Shown in pieces: positions 1-8,461 of a stretch of 64,000 bases of DNA (position 1 is the first letter of the stretch; the number at the start of each line of letters is the position of its first letter). Under the pieces are notes generated by a model. The model worked only from the letters and a program-made list of their open reading frames with translations. It was not told where the DNA came from and did not search any database. The position numbers were made by a program, and so were the translations under genes. Origin of the DNA: Allomuricauda ruestringensis DSM 13258. GTDB lineage: Bacteria > Bacteroidota > Bacteroidia > Flavobacteriales > Flavobacteriaceae. The DNA is taken from assembly GCF_000224085.1 (NCBI RefSeq), contig NC_015945.1, forward strand, positions 1,623,501-1,687,500. Reading direction: 5' to 3'.

Positions 1-24
1 CTTCAAACGTCTAAAACTATAACT

Positions 25-780
25 ATGAGATTTACCGTCCTGCTACTAACTTTTTGCTTTGCAATCTGTGCTTGTGCCCAAGAGGAACCTGCAAAAGAAG
101 ACGAAAATGTAAAAATGCCAGAATTGGTGATGGTATTTACCAAAACCGAAGGCTGGAGACATAAATCCATTGAAAAAGGAGTGCAGACCCTAAGAAAACT
201 TGGCAGGCAGAACGGATTTGTTGCTTTACAAACCGAGTCAGGTGAAGACTTTACTTCCCAAAACCTTCAAAACTATAAACTGGTGGTGTTTTTGAATACC
301 ACGATGGATGTGTTGAACGATGCACAGCAAAGAGCATTTGAATCGTACATCAAAGGAGGGGGTGCTTTTTTAGGTGTTCATGCGGCTGCCGATACCGAAT
401 ACGATTGGCCTTGGTACGGAAAACTGGTTGGCGGTTATTTTGTGAGCCATCCCAACGACCCCAATGTCCGAAAAGCAACCATTGATGTGGTAAGCAAAGC
501 CCATCCATCAACAGAGCATTTACCAGATTCATGGATGAGGACGGATGAGTGGTACAACTTCAAAGACCTAAGTTCCAGTACCACAGTTTTGCTCAATTTG
601 GATGAGAGTACCTACGAAGGAGGCACCAACGGCTCCAATCATCCCATTGCGTGGTATCACGAATTTGATGGAGGAAGGGCTTTTTACACAGGGGGAGGGC
701 ATACCGAAGACTCTTATGACGAGCCCATGTTTCGTCAACATTTGTTGGGAGCCATCGAATGGTGCCTAAAGCGAAAGTAA
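25..780 (+). CDS. ThuA-like domain protein, exported
   Basis: A 251-residue protein of the ThuA family (PF06283), which has a glutamine-amidotransferase-like fold and is linked to sugar use, notably 3-keto-trehalose metabolism in rhizobia. An N-terminal export signal ends near residue 17-19; Cys17 in AICAC could make it a lipoprotein, or cleavage may follow ACA. Family signatures are FTKTEGWRHKSIEKG (residues 38-52) and GGGAFLGVHAAADTEYDWP (111-129). The true substrate is unknown. Its stop overlaps the convergent DUF1460 gene by 15 bases. It probably belongs to an operon cut off at the left edge. It may serve the keto-sugar genes further right, which is inference. Confidence 0.85.
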   Translation: MRFTVLLLTFCFAICACAQEEPAKEDENVKMPELVMVFTKTEGWRHKSIEKGVQTLRKLGRQNGFVALQTESGEDFTSQNLQNYKLVVFLNTTMDVLNDAQQRAFESYIKGGGAFLGVHAAADTEYDWPWYGKLVGGYFVSHPNDPNVRKATIDVVSKAHPSTEHLPDSWMRTDEWYNFKDLSSSTTVLLNLDESTYEGGTNGSNHPIAWYHEFDGGRAFYTGGGHTEDSYDEPMFRQHLLGAIEWCLKRK

Positions 781-1617
781 AGTGGGCCTGGCCACAATAA
801 TACCAATATTGCTTTTGATGTTTTTGAGATAATCCGCCAAGGGCAATTCAGAGATTTCCACTTCACCATTTTTGCTGGAGGCGTGCAATAAATGTAATCG
901 ACCATCGGGTTGATGGATGGCAATTCCCGTGTGGGTCACGTCCAACCCTTTTATGGATGTGGCCAAGGCAAGGATGTCACCTGATTTGATAAGATGTTCC
1001 TTGCTTTCAATTTGGTCTTGTGGCAAGTAGCAAAGCGCTTCTTTGGCAAGTTCTTTTTCCACCTCCAACATCGCTTTAAAGTTCTCGTCGCTGGCCAAAA
1101 AAGGATATAGGTTACGGTGGGTACCCATAAAATTGATGGGCTTTTCAAGTTCCTCGCCACCCAGTTCGGCTGTAATGTCCTTTACCAATCCTTTTTTCTC
1201 GTTGTTGCGAATCCATTCCGTAAAATAATGCAAGCGAGAGGGATATCCGTTCAAATCTCCGTTTCTATACCGAACGGTCTCTAGGTTTCTAGTGAAATTT
1301 TCAAAATCTTTCTGTTGCTTTTGTAGCATCAAGCTAAAGGCCAGCACATTCTCAACAAAGGTGGTACAGTCCAATCCTCCAAAGTTCACTACCAAGGTTT
1401 CCGTATCGCCAACTTCCAATGTTTTTTCCACATAGGGCGTTCCCAAAAAAGATTGACCCACGGAGGCAATGGTATCGCCAAGACTGGAAGCTTTTGTTTG
1501 CTCTAAATCATTGATTTTGGTTTCAAACAATAATTTGTCCTCAGGCGAGCAAGTGATTTTTTGGGCATTGACAAAAGTTCCCAAAACCAAAAAAAGAGTA
1601 ACTAATTTATGCTTCAT
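766..1617 (-). CDS. DUF1460 amidase-like protein (NlpC/P60-type fold), secreted
   Basis: Matches DUF1460 proteins, which have a cysteine-peptidase-like fold and are suspected N-acetylmuramoyl-L-alanine amidases acting on peptidoglycan. The likely nucleophile lies in GGLDCTTFVENVLAF (Cys84 from the chosen start), and the C-terminal VTHTGIAI segment supplies a histidine. The frame opens at 1641, but the ATG at 1617 gives a clean signal peptide, MKHKLVTLFLVLGTFVNA, and overlaps the upstream mscS gene by only 11 bases, so I chose it. It appears translationally coupled to that channel gene. Enzymatic role is known only by family analogy. Confidence 0.85.
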   Translation of the reverse strand: MKHKLVTLFLVLGTFVNAQKITCSPEDKLLFETKINDLEQTKASSLGDTIASVGQSFLGTPYVEKTLEVGDTETLVVNFGGLDCTTFVENVLAFSLMLQKQQKDFENFTRNLETVRYRNGDLNGYPSRLHYFTEWIRNNEKKGLVKDITAELGGEELEKPINFMGTHRNLYPFLASDENFKAMLEVEKELAKEALCYLPQDQIESKEHLIKSGDILALATSIKGLDVTHTGIAIHQPDGRLHLLHASSKNGEVEISELPLADYLKNIKSNIGIIVARPTLLSL

Positions 1618-2743
1618 GACTGTTTTCATTTTTTTGTTCAACCGTCAACCTAGTGGTCCTAGCAATACTTTCAGGATAGTTTTCCTGCAGATACACAATG
1701 AGCTTTTCTCGAACGTGCACACGTAAATCCCAAGCGGTGGGCGAATCTTTGGCGCTTACAAGGGACCGAATCTCCACATAATTGGGCTTGGTATCGGTAA
1801 CTTGGAGCACATTAACTTTGCCATCCCACAGGTCAGTGTCCTTTAAAATACGCGTTTGTTCTTCCCGTATTTTATCAAAAGGAACATTGTAATCCACATA
1901 TAAAAACACGGTTCCCATAAGTTCCGATGAGGTTTTGGTCCAGTTTTGGAAAGGTTTGTCAATAAAATAGGGTGTAGGTACGATCAAACGTCTTTTGTCC
2001 CAAATACTCACTACGACGTAAGTCAAAGTAATTTCCTCAATACGGCCCCACTCGCCTTCCACGATCACAACATCATCCAATTTAATGGGTTGGGCAATAG
2101 CGATTTGGATACCTGCCAAAATAGTCCCGATAAATTGCTGAGCCGAAAACCCGATGATGATTCCGGCTACACCTGCAGAGGCAAAAATACTGATGCCCAC
2201 TTCCCGGATTTCTTCAAAACTCATCAGCATAAAGCCCGTGGCCAGCAGGATGATGATGAAAATAAAAATGCGTTCCAAAATAGTAAACTGGGTATATACC
2301 TTTCGGGCCTTGAGGTTATCGGCCACACCTATATCATAGTTTTTGATGACGACATTCTTGACAATTTTAAGCAAGGCAATCATCACCCAGGCCATGGAAA
2401 AAATAAAAAGAATGGTACTCACTTTTCTAAACCAGAACCCAGCATCTTCAAGACCCAAAATGTTTCGAAGTGCCTTCATGCGAAGCAATATGGAGACAAA
2501 AATTAAAATTAAGGGAAACGCCAACCGTTTAAAGGCACTTTTGGGCAGCAGGTATTTTGGGTTTTTTCCCAAGCGTTTCAATATAATAGAAGTGCCCCAA
2601 TAAAGGATAACGAGCACAAGCAGGGCCACGCCCAAATAAATGAGGGATTCTTTGGAAACATTGTCGTAAAAAGGCTCCATATACCAAAAATAAGACAGAA
2701 AAGGCCAAGCAAGGAAGAATGCTTGAACAAAATCGAAAAACAT
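1607..2743 (-). CDS. MscS-family mechanosensitive ion channel
   Basis: A 378-residue inner-membrane protein with about four hydrophobic segments followed by the MscS pore helix and beta domain. The Gly/Ala-rich pore stretch IFASAGVAGIIIGFSAQQFI is followed by a segment ending IAQPIKLDD and then VIVEGEWGRIEEI, the classical family layout. Such channels release solutes on hypo-osmotic shock. It is somewhat longer than E. coli MscS (286 residues) because of an extra N-terminal membrane part. It lies directly upstream of the DUF1460 cell-wall gene with an 11-base overlap, which suggests co-expression of two envelope-stress functions. Family assignment is firm; specific gating properties cannot be read from sequence. 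Confidence 0.92.
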   Translation of the reverse strand: MFFDFVQAFFLAWPFLSYFWYMEPFYDNVSKESLIYLGVALLVLVILYWGTSIILKRLGKNPKYLLPKSAFKRLAFPLILIFVSILLRMKALRNILGLEDAGFWFRKVSTILFIFSMAWVMIALLKIVKNVVIKNYDIGVADNLKARKVYTQFTILERIFIFIIILLATGFMLMSFEEIREVGISIFASAGVAGIIIGFSAQQFIGTILAGIQIAIAQPIKLDDVVIVEGEWGRIEEITLTYVVVSIWDKRRLIVPTPYFIDKPFQNWTKTSSELMGTVFLYVDYNVPFDKIREEQTRILKDTDLWDGKVNVLQVTDTKPNYVEIRSLVSAKDSPTAWDLRVHVREKLIVYLQENYPESIARTTRLTVEQKNENSHEA

Positions 2744-2826
2744 TATTTCATCATAAGAAAGTATTTTGATGAGGAAAAGGCGATGTCCACTTCGTGTTGT
2801 ATTTTAGCGGACTAAATAGAAGAGCC

Positions 2827-3873
2827 GTGAAAAAAGGAGTTTTATTGGTCAATTTGGGGTCGCCAGATAGCCCAACCGCCAAAGATGTTAAGCCGTATTT
2901 GGATGAATTTTTGATGGACGAGCGTGTAATCGATGTGAACCCCGTGCTCAGAAACATTGTAGTTCGAGGCATTATCTTGAACACCCGCCCCAAAAAATCT
3001 GCAGAAGCCTATTCCAAAATTTGGTGGGATGAGGGTTCTCCGTTGATTGTTATTTCCGAAAGATTCGCGGAAAAAGTACAAAAGCATACCGAGCTTCCAG
3101 TAGCTCTGGGCATGCGATATGGTTCCAACACCATAAAAGAGGGATTACAGGAATTGAAGGACAAAGGGGTCGATGAGGTTTTCTTGGTGCCCTTGTATCC
3201 ACATTATGCCATGTCATCTTACGAAACCGTGGTGGTAAAAGCATTGGAAGTGCAACAACAGGATTTTCCCGAAATGCACCTGACCACCTTGCCCGCCTTT
3301 TATAGCAATCCGGATTACATCAAAATATTATCAAAAAGCATAGCCGAAGGCCTGAAGGGTTTTGACTATGATCATATTCTTTTCTCCTACCACGGTATTC
3401 CAGAAAGACATATTAGAAAATCGGACCCGACCAAGTTCCATTGCCAATTAAATGGCGAATGTTGCAAGACCAACTCGGTGGCTCATCATACCTGTTACAG
3501 GCACCAGTGTTACGACACTACCGAGCTAGTAAAAAAGGAACTGGGCTTGCCCGAGGATAAGGTAAGCACTTCGTTCCAATCAAGATTAGGAAGCGATCCA
3601 TGGTTGCAACCCTTCACCGACAAAGAATTCGAGCGATTGGGACACGAAGGCATCAAAAAATTGGCGGTCATAACCCCAGCATTTGTTAGCGACTGTTTGG
3701 AGACCTTGGAAGAAATAGCCATGGAAGGCAAAGAACAATTTCAAGAAGCAGGGGGAGGGGATTACATCCATGTTCCCTGTTTGAACGATCGTGACGATTG
3801 GGCCGAACTCATGGCAAAATGGATCAATACTTGGGCTGAAAAAGCCATTTTGCCCGAATATCATATCCGGTAA
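2827..3873 (+). CDS. hemH: Ferrochelatase
   Basis: Inserts ferrous iron into protoporphyrin IX, the last step of haem synthesis. Family signatures include KGVLLVNLGSPDSP at the N-terminus, the catalytic-histidine motif SYHGIPERH (His189) and the glutamate segment PAFVSDCLETLEE. The reading frame is open from a GTG at 2794, but homologues begin at the KKGVLLVNLG segment, so I place the start at the GTG at 2827 (348 residues). The internal loop carries five cysteines (Cys206, 212, 213, 223, 228) in HCQLNGECCKTN and TCYRHQCYDT, like ferrochelatases reported to hold a 2Fe-2S cluster; cluster binding is inferred. MATE follows 30 bases downstream. Confidence 0.95.
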   Translation: MKKGVLLVNLGSPDSPTAKDVKPYLDEFLMDERVIDVNPVLRNIVVRGIILNTRPKKSAEAYSKIWWDEGSPLIVISERFAEKVQKHTELPVALGMRYGSNTIKEGLQELKDKGVDEVFLVPLYPHYAMSSYETVVVKALEVQQQDFPEMHLTTLPAFYSNPDYIKILSKSIAEGLKGFDYDHILFSYHGIPERHIRKSDPTKFHCQLNGECCKTNSVAHHTCYRHQCYDTTELVKKELGLPEDKVSTSFQSRLGSDPWLQPFTDKEFERLGHEGIKKLAVITPAFVSDCLETLEEIAMEGKEQFQEAGGGDYIHVPCLNDRDDWAELMAKWINTWAEKAILPEYHIR

Positions 3874-3903
3874 TTCCATTTCAATGCAACAAACAACCGT
3901 GGC

Positions 3904-5280
3904 ATGGCCAAAATAACCTCAGATGAACTTGGGCAGGAACCCATAGGAAAATTACTGGTCAAACAGGCCGTTCCCGCTTCCATTGGTATTTTGGTAATGT
4001 CCCTGAACGTGCTGGTGGACTCCATTTTTGTGGGAAACTGGATTGGTTCCATTGCCATTGCTGCCATTAATGTAGTGCTTCCCGTTTCCTTTTTTATCGC
4101 CGCCTTGGGAATGGCCATTGGTATTGGTGGTTCTAGTATTATTTCGAGGGCACTGGGTGCCAATAATCGGGGAAAGGCCCTTAAAACCTTCGGGAACCAG
4201 ATTACATTGACCTTATTGGTCACCATCACCATGGTGGCATTGGGTCTTTACTATGTGGATAGCCTAATTCCAGCATTTGGAGGTAAAGGTTCCATTTTTG
4301 AACCCGCTAAGATTTATTACACCATCATTTTATACGGAGTACCCTTTTTGGCGCTCTGTATGATGGGCAACTCGGTAATCCGTGCCGAAGGAAAGCCACG
4401 CTTTGCCATGATTGCCATGATCATTCCATCTGTTGGGAACCTATTGATGGATTATATTTTTATTTATGTGTTTGACTGGGGCATGCAAGGGGCCGCTTGG
4501 GCCACCACGGTGGGCTATTTGCTTTGTTTCCTTTATGTATTTTATTTCTTTCTATCGGACAATTCAGAATTAAAGATTGACGTCTCCCATTTCGGATTAG
4601 ATCGCTCCATCTTACGTGAAATAGGTTCTTTGGGCTTTGTTACCTTGGCCCGTCAGGCCGTAACCAGCATCGTGTATTTGTTAATGAACAATATATTGTT
4701 CAATCTAGGTGGGGAGGCCATGGTAGCGGTCTATGCGATTATCGGCCGAATGCTCATGTTTGCACTGTTCCCTGTTTTTGGGGTTACACAGGGCTTTTTA
4801 CCCATCGCAGGGTATAATTATGGAGCGATAAAGTACGATCGGGTAAAGGAGTCCATTTACACGGCCATTAAATATGCAGCCTTGGTCGCAACCTTGGTTT
4901 TTGTGGTACTCATGATTTTTCCTTCGGAAATAGCCTCCTTGTTTTTGAGTAACCGACCCGAACTGTCCGCAGAAGAAATAGCGACCAACAATTTTGTACT
5001 GCAACATACGCCCTTGGCCATGCGCTTGGTATTCGCAGCAACGCCAATCATTGCCATACAATTGATCGGGGCAGCCTACTTTCAAGCCATTGGAAAAGCG
5101 ATTCCTGCCTTGTTGCTGACCCTGACCCGTCAAGGATTCTTTTTTATCCCTTTGATTTTGGTGCTGCCCAATTTTATGGGCGAAATAGGGGTGTGGCTAT
5201 CTTTCTGTATTGCCGATGTGCTTTCGACCGTGGTCACAGGTATTTTTCTACGTAAAGAAATCAAATCGGAATTATCCTAA
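3904..5280 (+). CDS. MATE family multidrug efflux transporter
   Basis: A 458-residue, twelve-helix inner-membrane protein of the MATE family, which exports cationic drugs or metabolites using a sodium or proton gradient. The N-terminal half shows the usual opening (GKLLVKQAVPASIGILVMSL, then a lumen-facing VDSIFVGNWIG) and the two halves repeat this pattern, the second with a VTLARQAVTSIVYLL segment and LPIAGYNYGA. It begins 30 bases after hemH on the same strand and may be co-transcribed with it, though no functional link to haem is known. The substrate cannot be deduced. Length is normal for the family. Confidence 0.93.
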   Translation: MAKITSDELGQEPIGKLLVKQAVPASIGILVMSLNVLVDSIFVGNWIGSIAIAAINVVLPVSFFIAALGMAIGIGGSSIISRALGANNRGKALKTFGNQITLTLLVTITMVALGLYYVDSLIPAFGGKGSIFEPAKIYYTIILYGVPFLALCMMGNSVIRAEGKPRFAMIAMIIPSVGNLLMDYIFIYVFDWGMQGAAWATTVGYLLCFLYVFYFFLSDNSELKIDVSHFGLDRSILREIGSLGFVTLARQAVTSIVYLLMNNILFNLGGEAMVAVYAIIGRMLMFALFPVFGVTQGFLPIAGYNYGAIKYDRVKESIYTAIKYAALVATLVFVVLMIFPSEIASLFLSNRPELSAEEIATNNFVLQHTPLAMRLVFAATPIIAIQLIGAAYFQAIGKAIPALLLTLTRQGFFFIPLILVLPNFMGEIGVWLSFCIADVLSTVVTGIFLRKEIKSELS

Positions 5281-5333
5281 ATACCGTTTCTTTGGTTTAG
5301 AATGTTTAATTTGGGTGCCCTAACTAAACATCC

Positions 5334-6434
5334 ATGAAAAAAATTGTTTTCGCGGGCATAGTTGCACTTTTGGCAATCGCCTGCGCCGAAAAACCTGAAA
5401 AAAAACCTATGTACACCCTATTTGTTGGAACTTATACCGATGGTGATAGTGAAGGGATTTACACCTACACTTTTGATGCAAATACAGGAGAACTGTCCAA
5501 CCAAAAATTAGCGGCCAAACTGACAAATCCATCTTATTTGACCATTTCTGATAACAAAAAGAATCTGTATGCAGTTCAGGAAACGGCAGATTTTGATAGT
5601 TTGGGCGGCGGTGTTACTGCCTTTAGTTTAAACAAGGACGTTTTGGAGCTTCAAAATAGTATGGGAACCCAAGGAGCGCATCCCTGCCATGTTTCACTTT
5701 CAGGAGATGGCCATTTGGTTGTTGCCAACTATACGGGCGGCAATGTTTCCATTTTTTCCCTGAATGATGATGGTTCCCTGACCGAAAATCCGCAAGTAAT
5801 CGATCATAAACCATTGGACTCGGTCAAGACCTCGCATGCACATATGGCACAGTTTAATGCAGATGGGCTCATGGTGACCGATTTGGGATTGGATGCCGTT
5901 AAGCGATATAATAAAAAAGGAGATGAGTTTGTGCCAGCGGAACAAAATTCCCTGCCGTTTGAAGATGGGGCAGGCCCACGCCATTTTACCTTTGGTAATA
6001 ATGGTCAGCTACTGTACGTTATCAATGAATTGAACAGTACCATTTCCGTTTTTGAAAAAGCTGGGAACGGAAATTATCAAGAAGTCCAAGTAATCTCCAC
6101 TTTGAATGCTGGTTTTGATGGAGAAAGCTTTTGTGCCGATATTCATTTATCACCGGACGGAAAGTTTTTGTATGGCTCCAATCGAGGTGAAAACACCATC
6201 GTAATTTTTGAAGTTGATGAAGACTCTGGTCAATTGGAATTGGTAGGTCGGGAATCGGTACACGGTGATTGGCCTCGAAATTTTTCCATGGACCCTACGG
6301 GTGAATTTTTGTTGGTGGCCAACAAAAAGACGAGCAACATTGCCATATTCAAAAGACACGCAGAAAATGGAACCTTGACATTTTTAAACGAAGTAAAACA
6401 CCCTGATCCGGTTTGTTTGGTGTTCTTGGATTAG
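5334..6434 (+). CDS. Lactonase family protein (6-phosphogluconolactonase-type beta-propeller), lipoprotein
   Basis: A 366-residue seven-bladed beta-propeller of the YbhE/Pgl lactonase family (PF10282). Recurrent blade sequences are visible (LTNPSYLTISDNKKNLYAV, HPCHVSLSGDGHLVVANY, ADIHLSPDGKFLYGSNRG, NFSMDPTGEFLLVANK). The N-terminus MKKIVFAGIVALLAIAC has a lipobox with Cys17, so the protein is probably anchored in the periplasm or outer membrane, unlike cytoplasmic Pgl. A periplasmic lactonase would fit with the GMC-type sugar dehydrogenase in this window, whose products could be sugar lactones; that link is inference. A large stem-loop element follows the stop codon. Confidence 0.88.
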   Translation: MKKIVFAGIVALLAIACAEKPEKKPMYTLFVGTYTDGDSEGIYTYTFDANTGELSNQKLAAKLTNPSYLTISDNKKNLYAVQETADFDSLGGGVTAFSLNKDVLELQNSMGTQGAHPCHVSLSGDGHLVVANYTGGNVSIFSLNDDGSLTENPQVIDHKPLDSVKTSHAHMAQFNADGLMVTDLGLDAVKRYNKKGDEFVPAEQNSLPFEDGAGPRHFTFGNNGQLLYVINELNSTISVFEKAGNGNYQEVQVISTLNAGFDGESFCADIHLSPDGKFLYGSNRGENTIVIFEVDEDSGQLELVGRESVHGDWPRNFSMDPTGEFLLVANKKTSNIAIFKRHAENGTLTFLNEVKHPDPVCLVFLD

Positions 6435-6450
6435 AAATTTTAGAACATAA

Positions 6451-6560
6451 AAAGGGCTGTCCAAAGTGTGTCGATTTTCGTCAACCTGAACTTGATTCAG
6501 GTTCTCATAGCGATTTGCTTATCAGAATGACGCGTTTCAATACTTTTTGGACAGCCCTTC
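6451..6560 (+). repeat. Stem-loop element with nested dispersed repeat, probable terminator
   Basis: A 14-base perfect inverted repeat, AAGGGCTGTCCAAA (6452-6465) and TTTGGACAGCCCTT (6546-6559), brackets a smaller repeat that starts with CGTCA (6479), contains the hairpin CCTGAACTTGATTCAGG and ends with TGACG (6532). The inner part resembles the element at 13196-13277. It lies between convergent genes, after the lactonase and before the coiled-coil gene's stop, and could terminate both transcripts. Confidence 0.7.
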
Positions 6561-6587
6561 CGTAAATTCCTATTGGACTGGATTTAC

Positions 6588-7232
6588 TTACATTTCAGGT
6601 GTGGTGCCGACCTTGCTCAACTGCTCAGCCTTTTCCTTTAATACCTGTTTTCCTTTTTGAATGGAAATTTCGAGTTCGTTCAGTTTTTCTTCTACCCGCT
6701 TTAGTTTTTCTTCCTTTTTAGCGATTAACTCATCGTCCTCTCCGCTGTTTTTGGCTTCTTCAACACGTTTTTTGGCATCGTCCAAGGCCCTTCTACCGTT
6801 TCTTAAGATTTCTTCGTCTTGTTTCAATGCTTCCTCGGATTTCTTCAGTTTTTCCTTGGCCTGCGATGCACGATATTGCCCAAATTCCTTTCCGGACATA
6901 TCTCCTTTATTTTTACCGTAAGCTTTGCTCTTGGCCAATTTCTCTTGGGCTTCATCTTCCATTTCTTTAGTGGTGCGATCGGCCTCTTCTTTAACCTGTT
7001 CGGCTTTTTCCTTGCCCTTTTCTTTCATCTCCATCGCCTTTTCTTTGCCCTTTGCCTTGGCACTCTCCTTTTTTTCCTGGGCTTCTTGAGAAGTTTCTTT
7101 TACTTCGTCTTCTACTTCTTTCGATTTTTCCCTGACTTCCTTGGCATTTTGTTTTTCTTGGGATTTCCCTTGGGCATTGGCCAAGTTTAGGGCCACAATG
7201 GAAAACAAGGCAATTAATAAAATACGTTTCAT
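6588..7232 (-). CDS. Secreted highly charged coiled-coil protein of unknown function
   Basis: I do not recognise a named family. The 214-residue product starts with a clear signal peptide (MKRILLIALFSIVALNLANA, cleaved before QGKSQ) and the rest is almost entirely Lys, Glu, Ala and Gln, with heptad-like runs such as KEKAMEMKEKGKEKAEQVKE, so it should form long alpha-helices or coiled coils in the periplasm. The Lys/Glu repeat resembles LEA-like or YtxH-like stress proteins, but only by composition. It is followed, upstream on the same strand, by a small charged lipoprotein (7253-7459) only 20 bases away, and the two are probably one operon. Confidence 0.75.
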   Translation of the reverse strand: MKRILLIALFSIVALNLANAQGKSQEKQNAKEVREKSKEVEDEVKETSQEAQEKKESAKAKGKEKAMEMKEKGKEKAEQVKEEADRTTKEMEDEAQEKLAKSKAYGKNKGDMSGKEFGQYRASQAKEKLKKSEEALKQDEEILRNGRRALDDAKKRVEEAKNSGEDDELIAKKEEKLKRVEEKLNELEISIQKGKQVLKEKAEQLSKVGTTPEM

Positions 7233-7252
7233 GTGACTTTGGGTTTTTTAGA

Positions 7253-7459
7253 TTAGATACTATCGAGTTCTTGGATCATTTCCTCGACTTCCGATGCTTT
7301 TTGGTCCACATCATTTACGGTAGAATCAACTGCTTGTTCCACAGATTCAATCTGTTCTAGTTTTTGATTCAGTTCCTTTTCCTCTTTTTCGGTGTCCCTG
7401 CAAGACAAAGACAGTAGAGCGACAAAAATACCGAGTACTGCAAATTTTTGGTAGGTCAT
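7253..7459 (-). CDS. Small helical lipoprotein of unknown function
   Basis: A 68-residue product with a type II signal: hydrophobic FAVLGIFVALLSLSC followed by RDTEK, giving a lipidated Cys20. The mature part is acidic and heptad-patterned (LNQKLEQIESVEQAVDST), like a small Lpp-type helical lipoprotein. Anchoring by lipid is well supported by the lipobox; the function is unknown. It is the first gene of a likely two-gene operon with the secreted coiled-coil protein at 6588-7232, and the similar helical character suggests the two proteins may pack together in the periplasm, which is inference. Confidence 0.7.
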   Translation of the reverse strand: MTYQKFAVLGIFVALLSLSCRDTEKEEKELNQKLEQIESVEQAVDSTVNDVDQKASEVEEMIQELDSI

Positions 7460-7519
7460 AACTTATCGATTTACAAGTATATACGTGCAAATACTGGAGG
7501 ATGGATGTTCCGTTAACTA

Positions 7520-8452
7520 TTAACGCCCATGCGGCTCCATATTGGGAAGTGGGTGCTCATCCCTAAGGTAAAGGTCAAAATGTCGTTTCATTTCATAGAA
7601 CAAATCATTCCTGAATTCCCTAATGCCATGGTCGGCCCCTTCAAAAAGAATAAACCTTGTAGGATGTTTGTATTTATACAATTGATTTACCAACCTCAGA
7701 GATTCTTCTGGTGAAACCCGCCAATCAGCACTACCGTGCATGATTAGAAGTGGTGTTGTTTTGCACATTTCATTTGCCCATTTTACAGCAGATCTTTGAT
7801 TTAACTGGTTTTCTTTATCCGTTGAATAATTGGGAACCAATTCAGAAAACACATGTTCTTCCATTTCGGGTCTGTTTTTAATATTGAGATGGGCATCGGC
7901 CAATCCTGCTACAACAACGGAAGCTTTAAATTTACATGATTTTTTCATGGCCAAATAGGTCATCATTCCACCTCTACTACCTCCTTCAATGCCCACGCGA
8001 GAAGTATCTGCCTTTGGCAGTTGATTTAAAACAGGAATTAAATTCAATACATCATTCACATCATCACCGCCAAACTGTTCAATGCCTTCACCACCATCAT
8101 TGCCTCTATATTGACTTGCTACTACTACGTAACCCCAACTCGCCATCTTCCCCATAAAATATGCAATGCTTAAAGGCGTTTGCTCTCCAAAGCTTCTATT
8201 GCCGCCACGGTTGGAAATGATACAAGGATACTCGCCTTCTTTTTTTGGTTCTGCTATGTAGCCTGTAACCTTTAGTCCGTCAGATAAGTACGTGATTTTG
8301 GAAAATTTTACCGAGCCTAGATCAGGAACACTTTTTGCCAAACGTATTTTGATGGAGTCAGAAATAATCAGTGGTTTTTTGGAGATAATTTTTCCATCCT
8401 GCGCACAAGAAGAGATTGATACGAACAGTAAAAGGATTAGAAGCTTTTTCAT
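7520..8452 (-). CDS. Alpha/beta hydrolase, prolyl-oligopeptidase (S9)-like, lipoprotein
   Basis: A 310-residue serine hydrolase resembling the catalytic domain of S9 peptidases. The nucleophile elbow is GIEGGSRGGMM with Ser159, and the acid and histidine are visible in HGSADWRVSPEE (Asp243) and EGADHGIREF (His275), so the triad is complete. The N-terminus MKKLLILLLFVSISSC is a lipoprotein signal with Cys16. There is no N-terminal beta-propeller, so it may be a carboxylesterase or small-peptide hydrolase rather than a true oligopeptidase. It starts 9 bases after the zinc-ribbon protein gene on the same strand. The substrate is unknown. Confidence 0.87.
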   Translation of the reverse strand: MKKLLILLLFVSISSCAQDGKIISKKPLIISDSIKIRLAKSVPDLGSVKFSKITYLSDGLKVTGYIAEPKKEGEYPCIISNRGGNRSFGEQTPLSIAYFMGKMASWGYVVVASQYRGNDGGEGIEQFGGDDVNDVLNLIPVLNQLPKADTSRVGIEGGSRGGMMTYLAMKKSCKFKASVVVAGLADAHLNIKNRPEMEEHVFSELVPNYSTDKENQLNQRSAVKWANEMCKTTPLLIMHGSADWRVSPEESLRLVNQLYKYKHPTRFILFEGADHGIREFRNDLFYEMKRHFDLYLRDEHPLPNMEPHGR

Positions 8453-8461
8453 TATTACATA

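Noticed and set aside
1946..2506. 186-codon plus-strand frame over the mscS gene
   Set aside because: Antisense to a well-supported channel gene, with no signal or domain pattern of its own.
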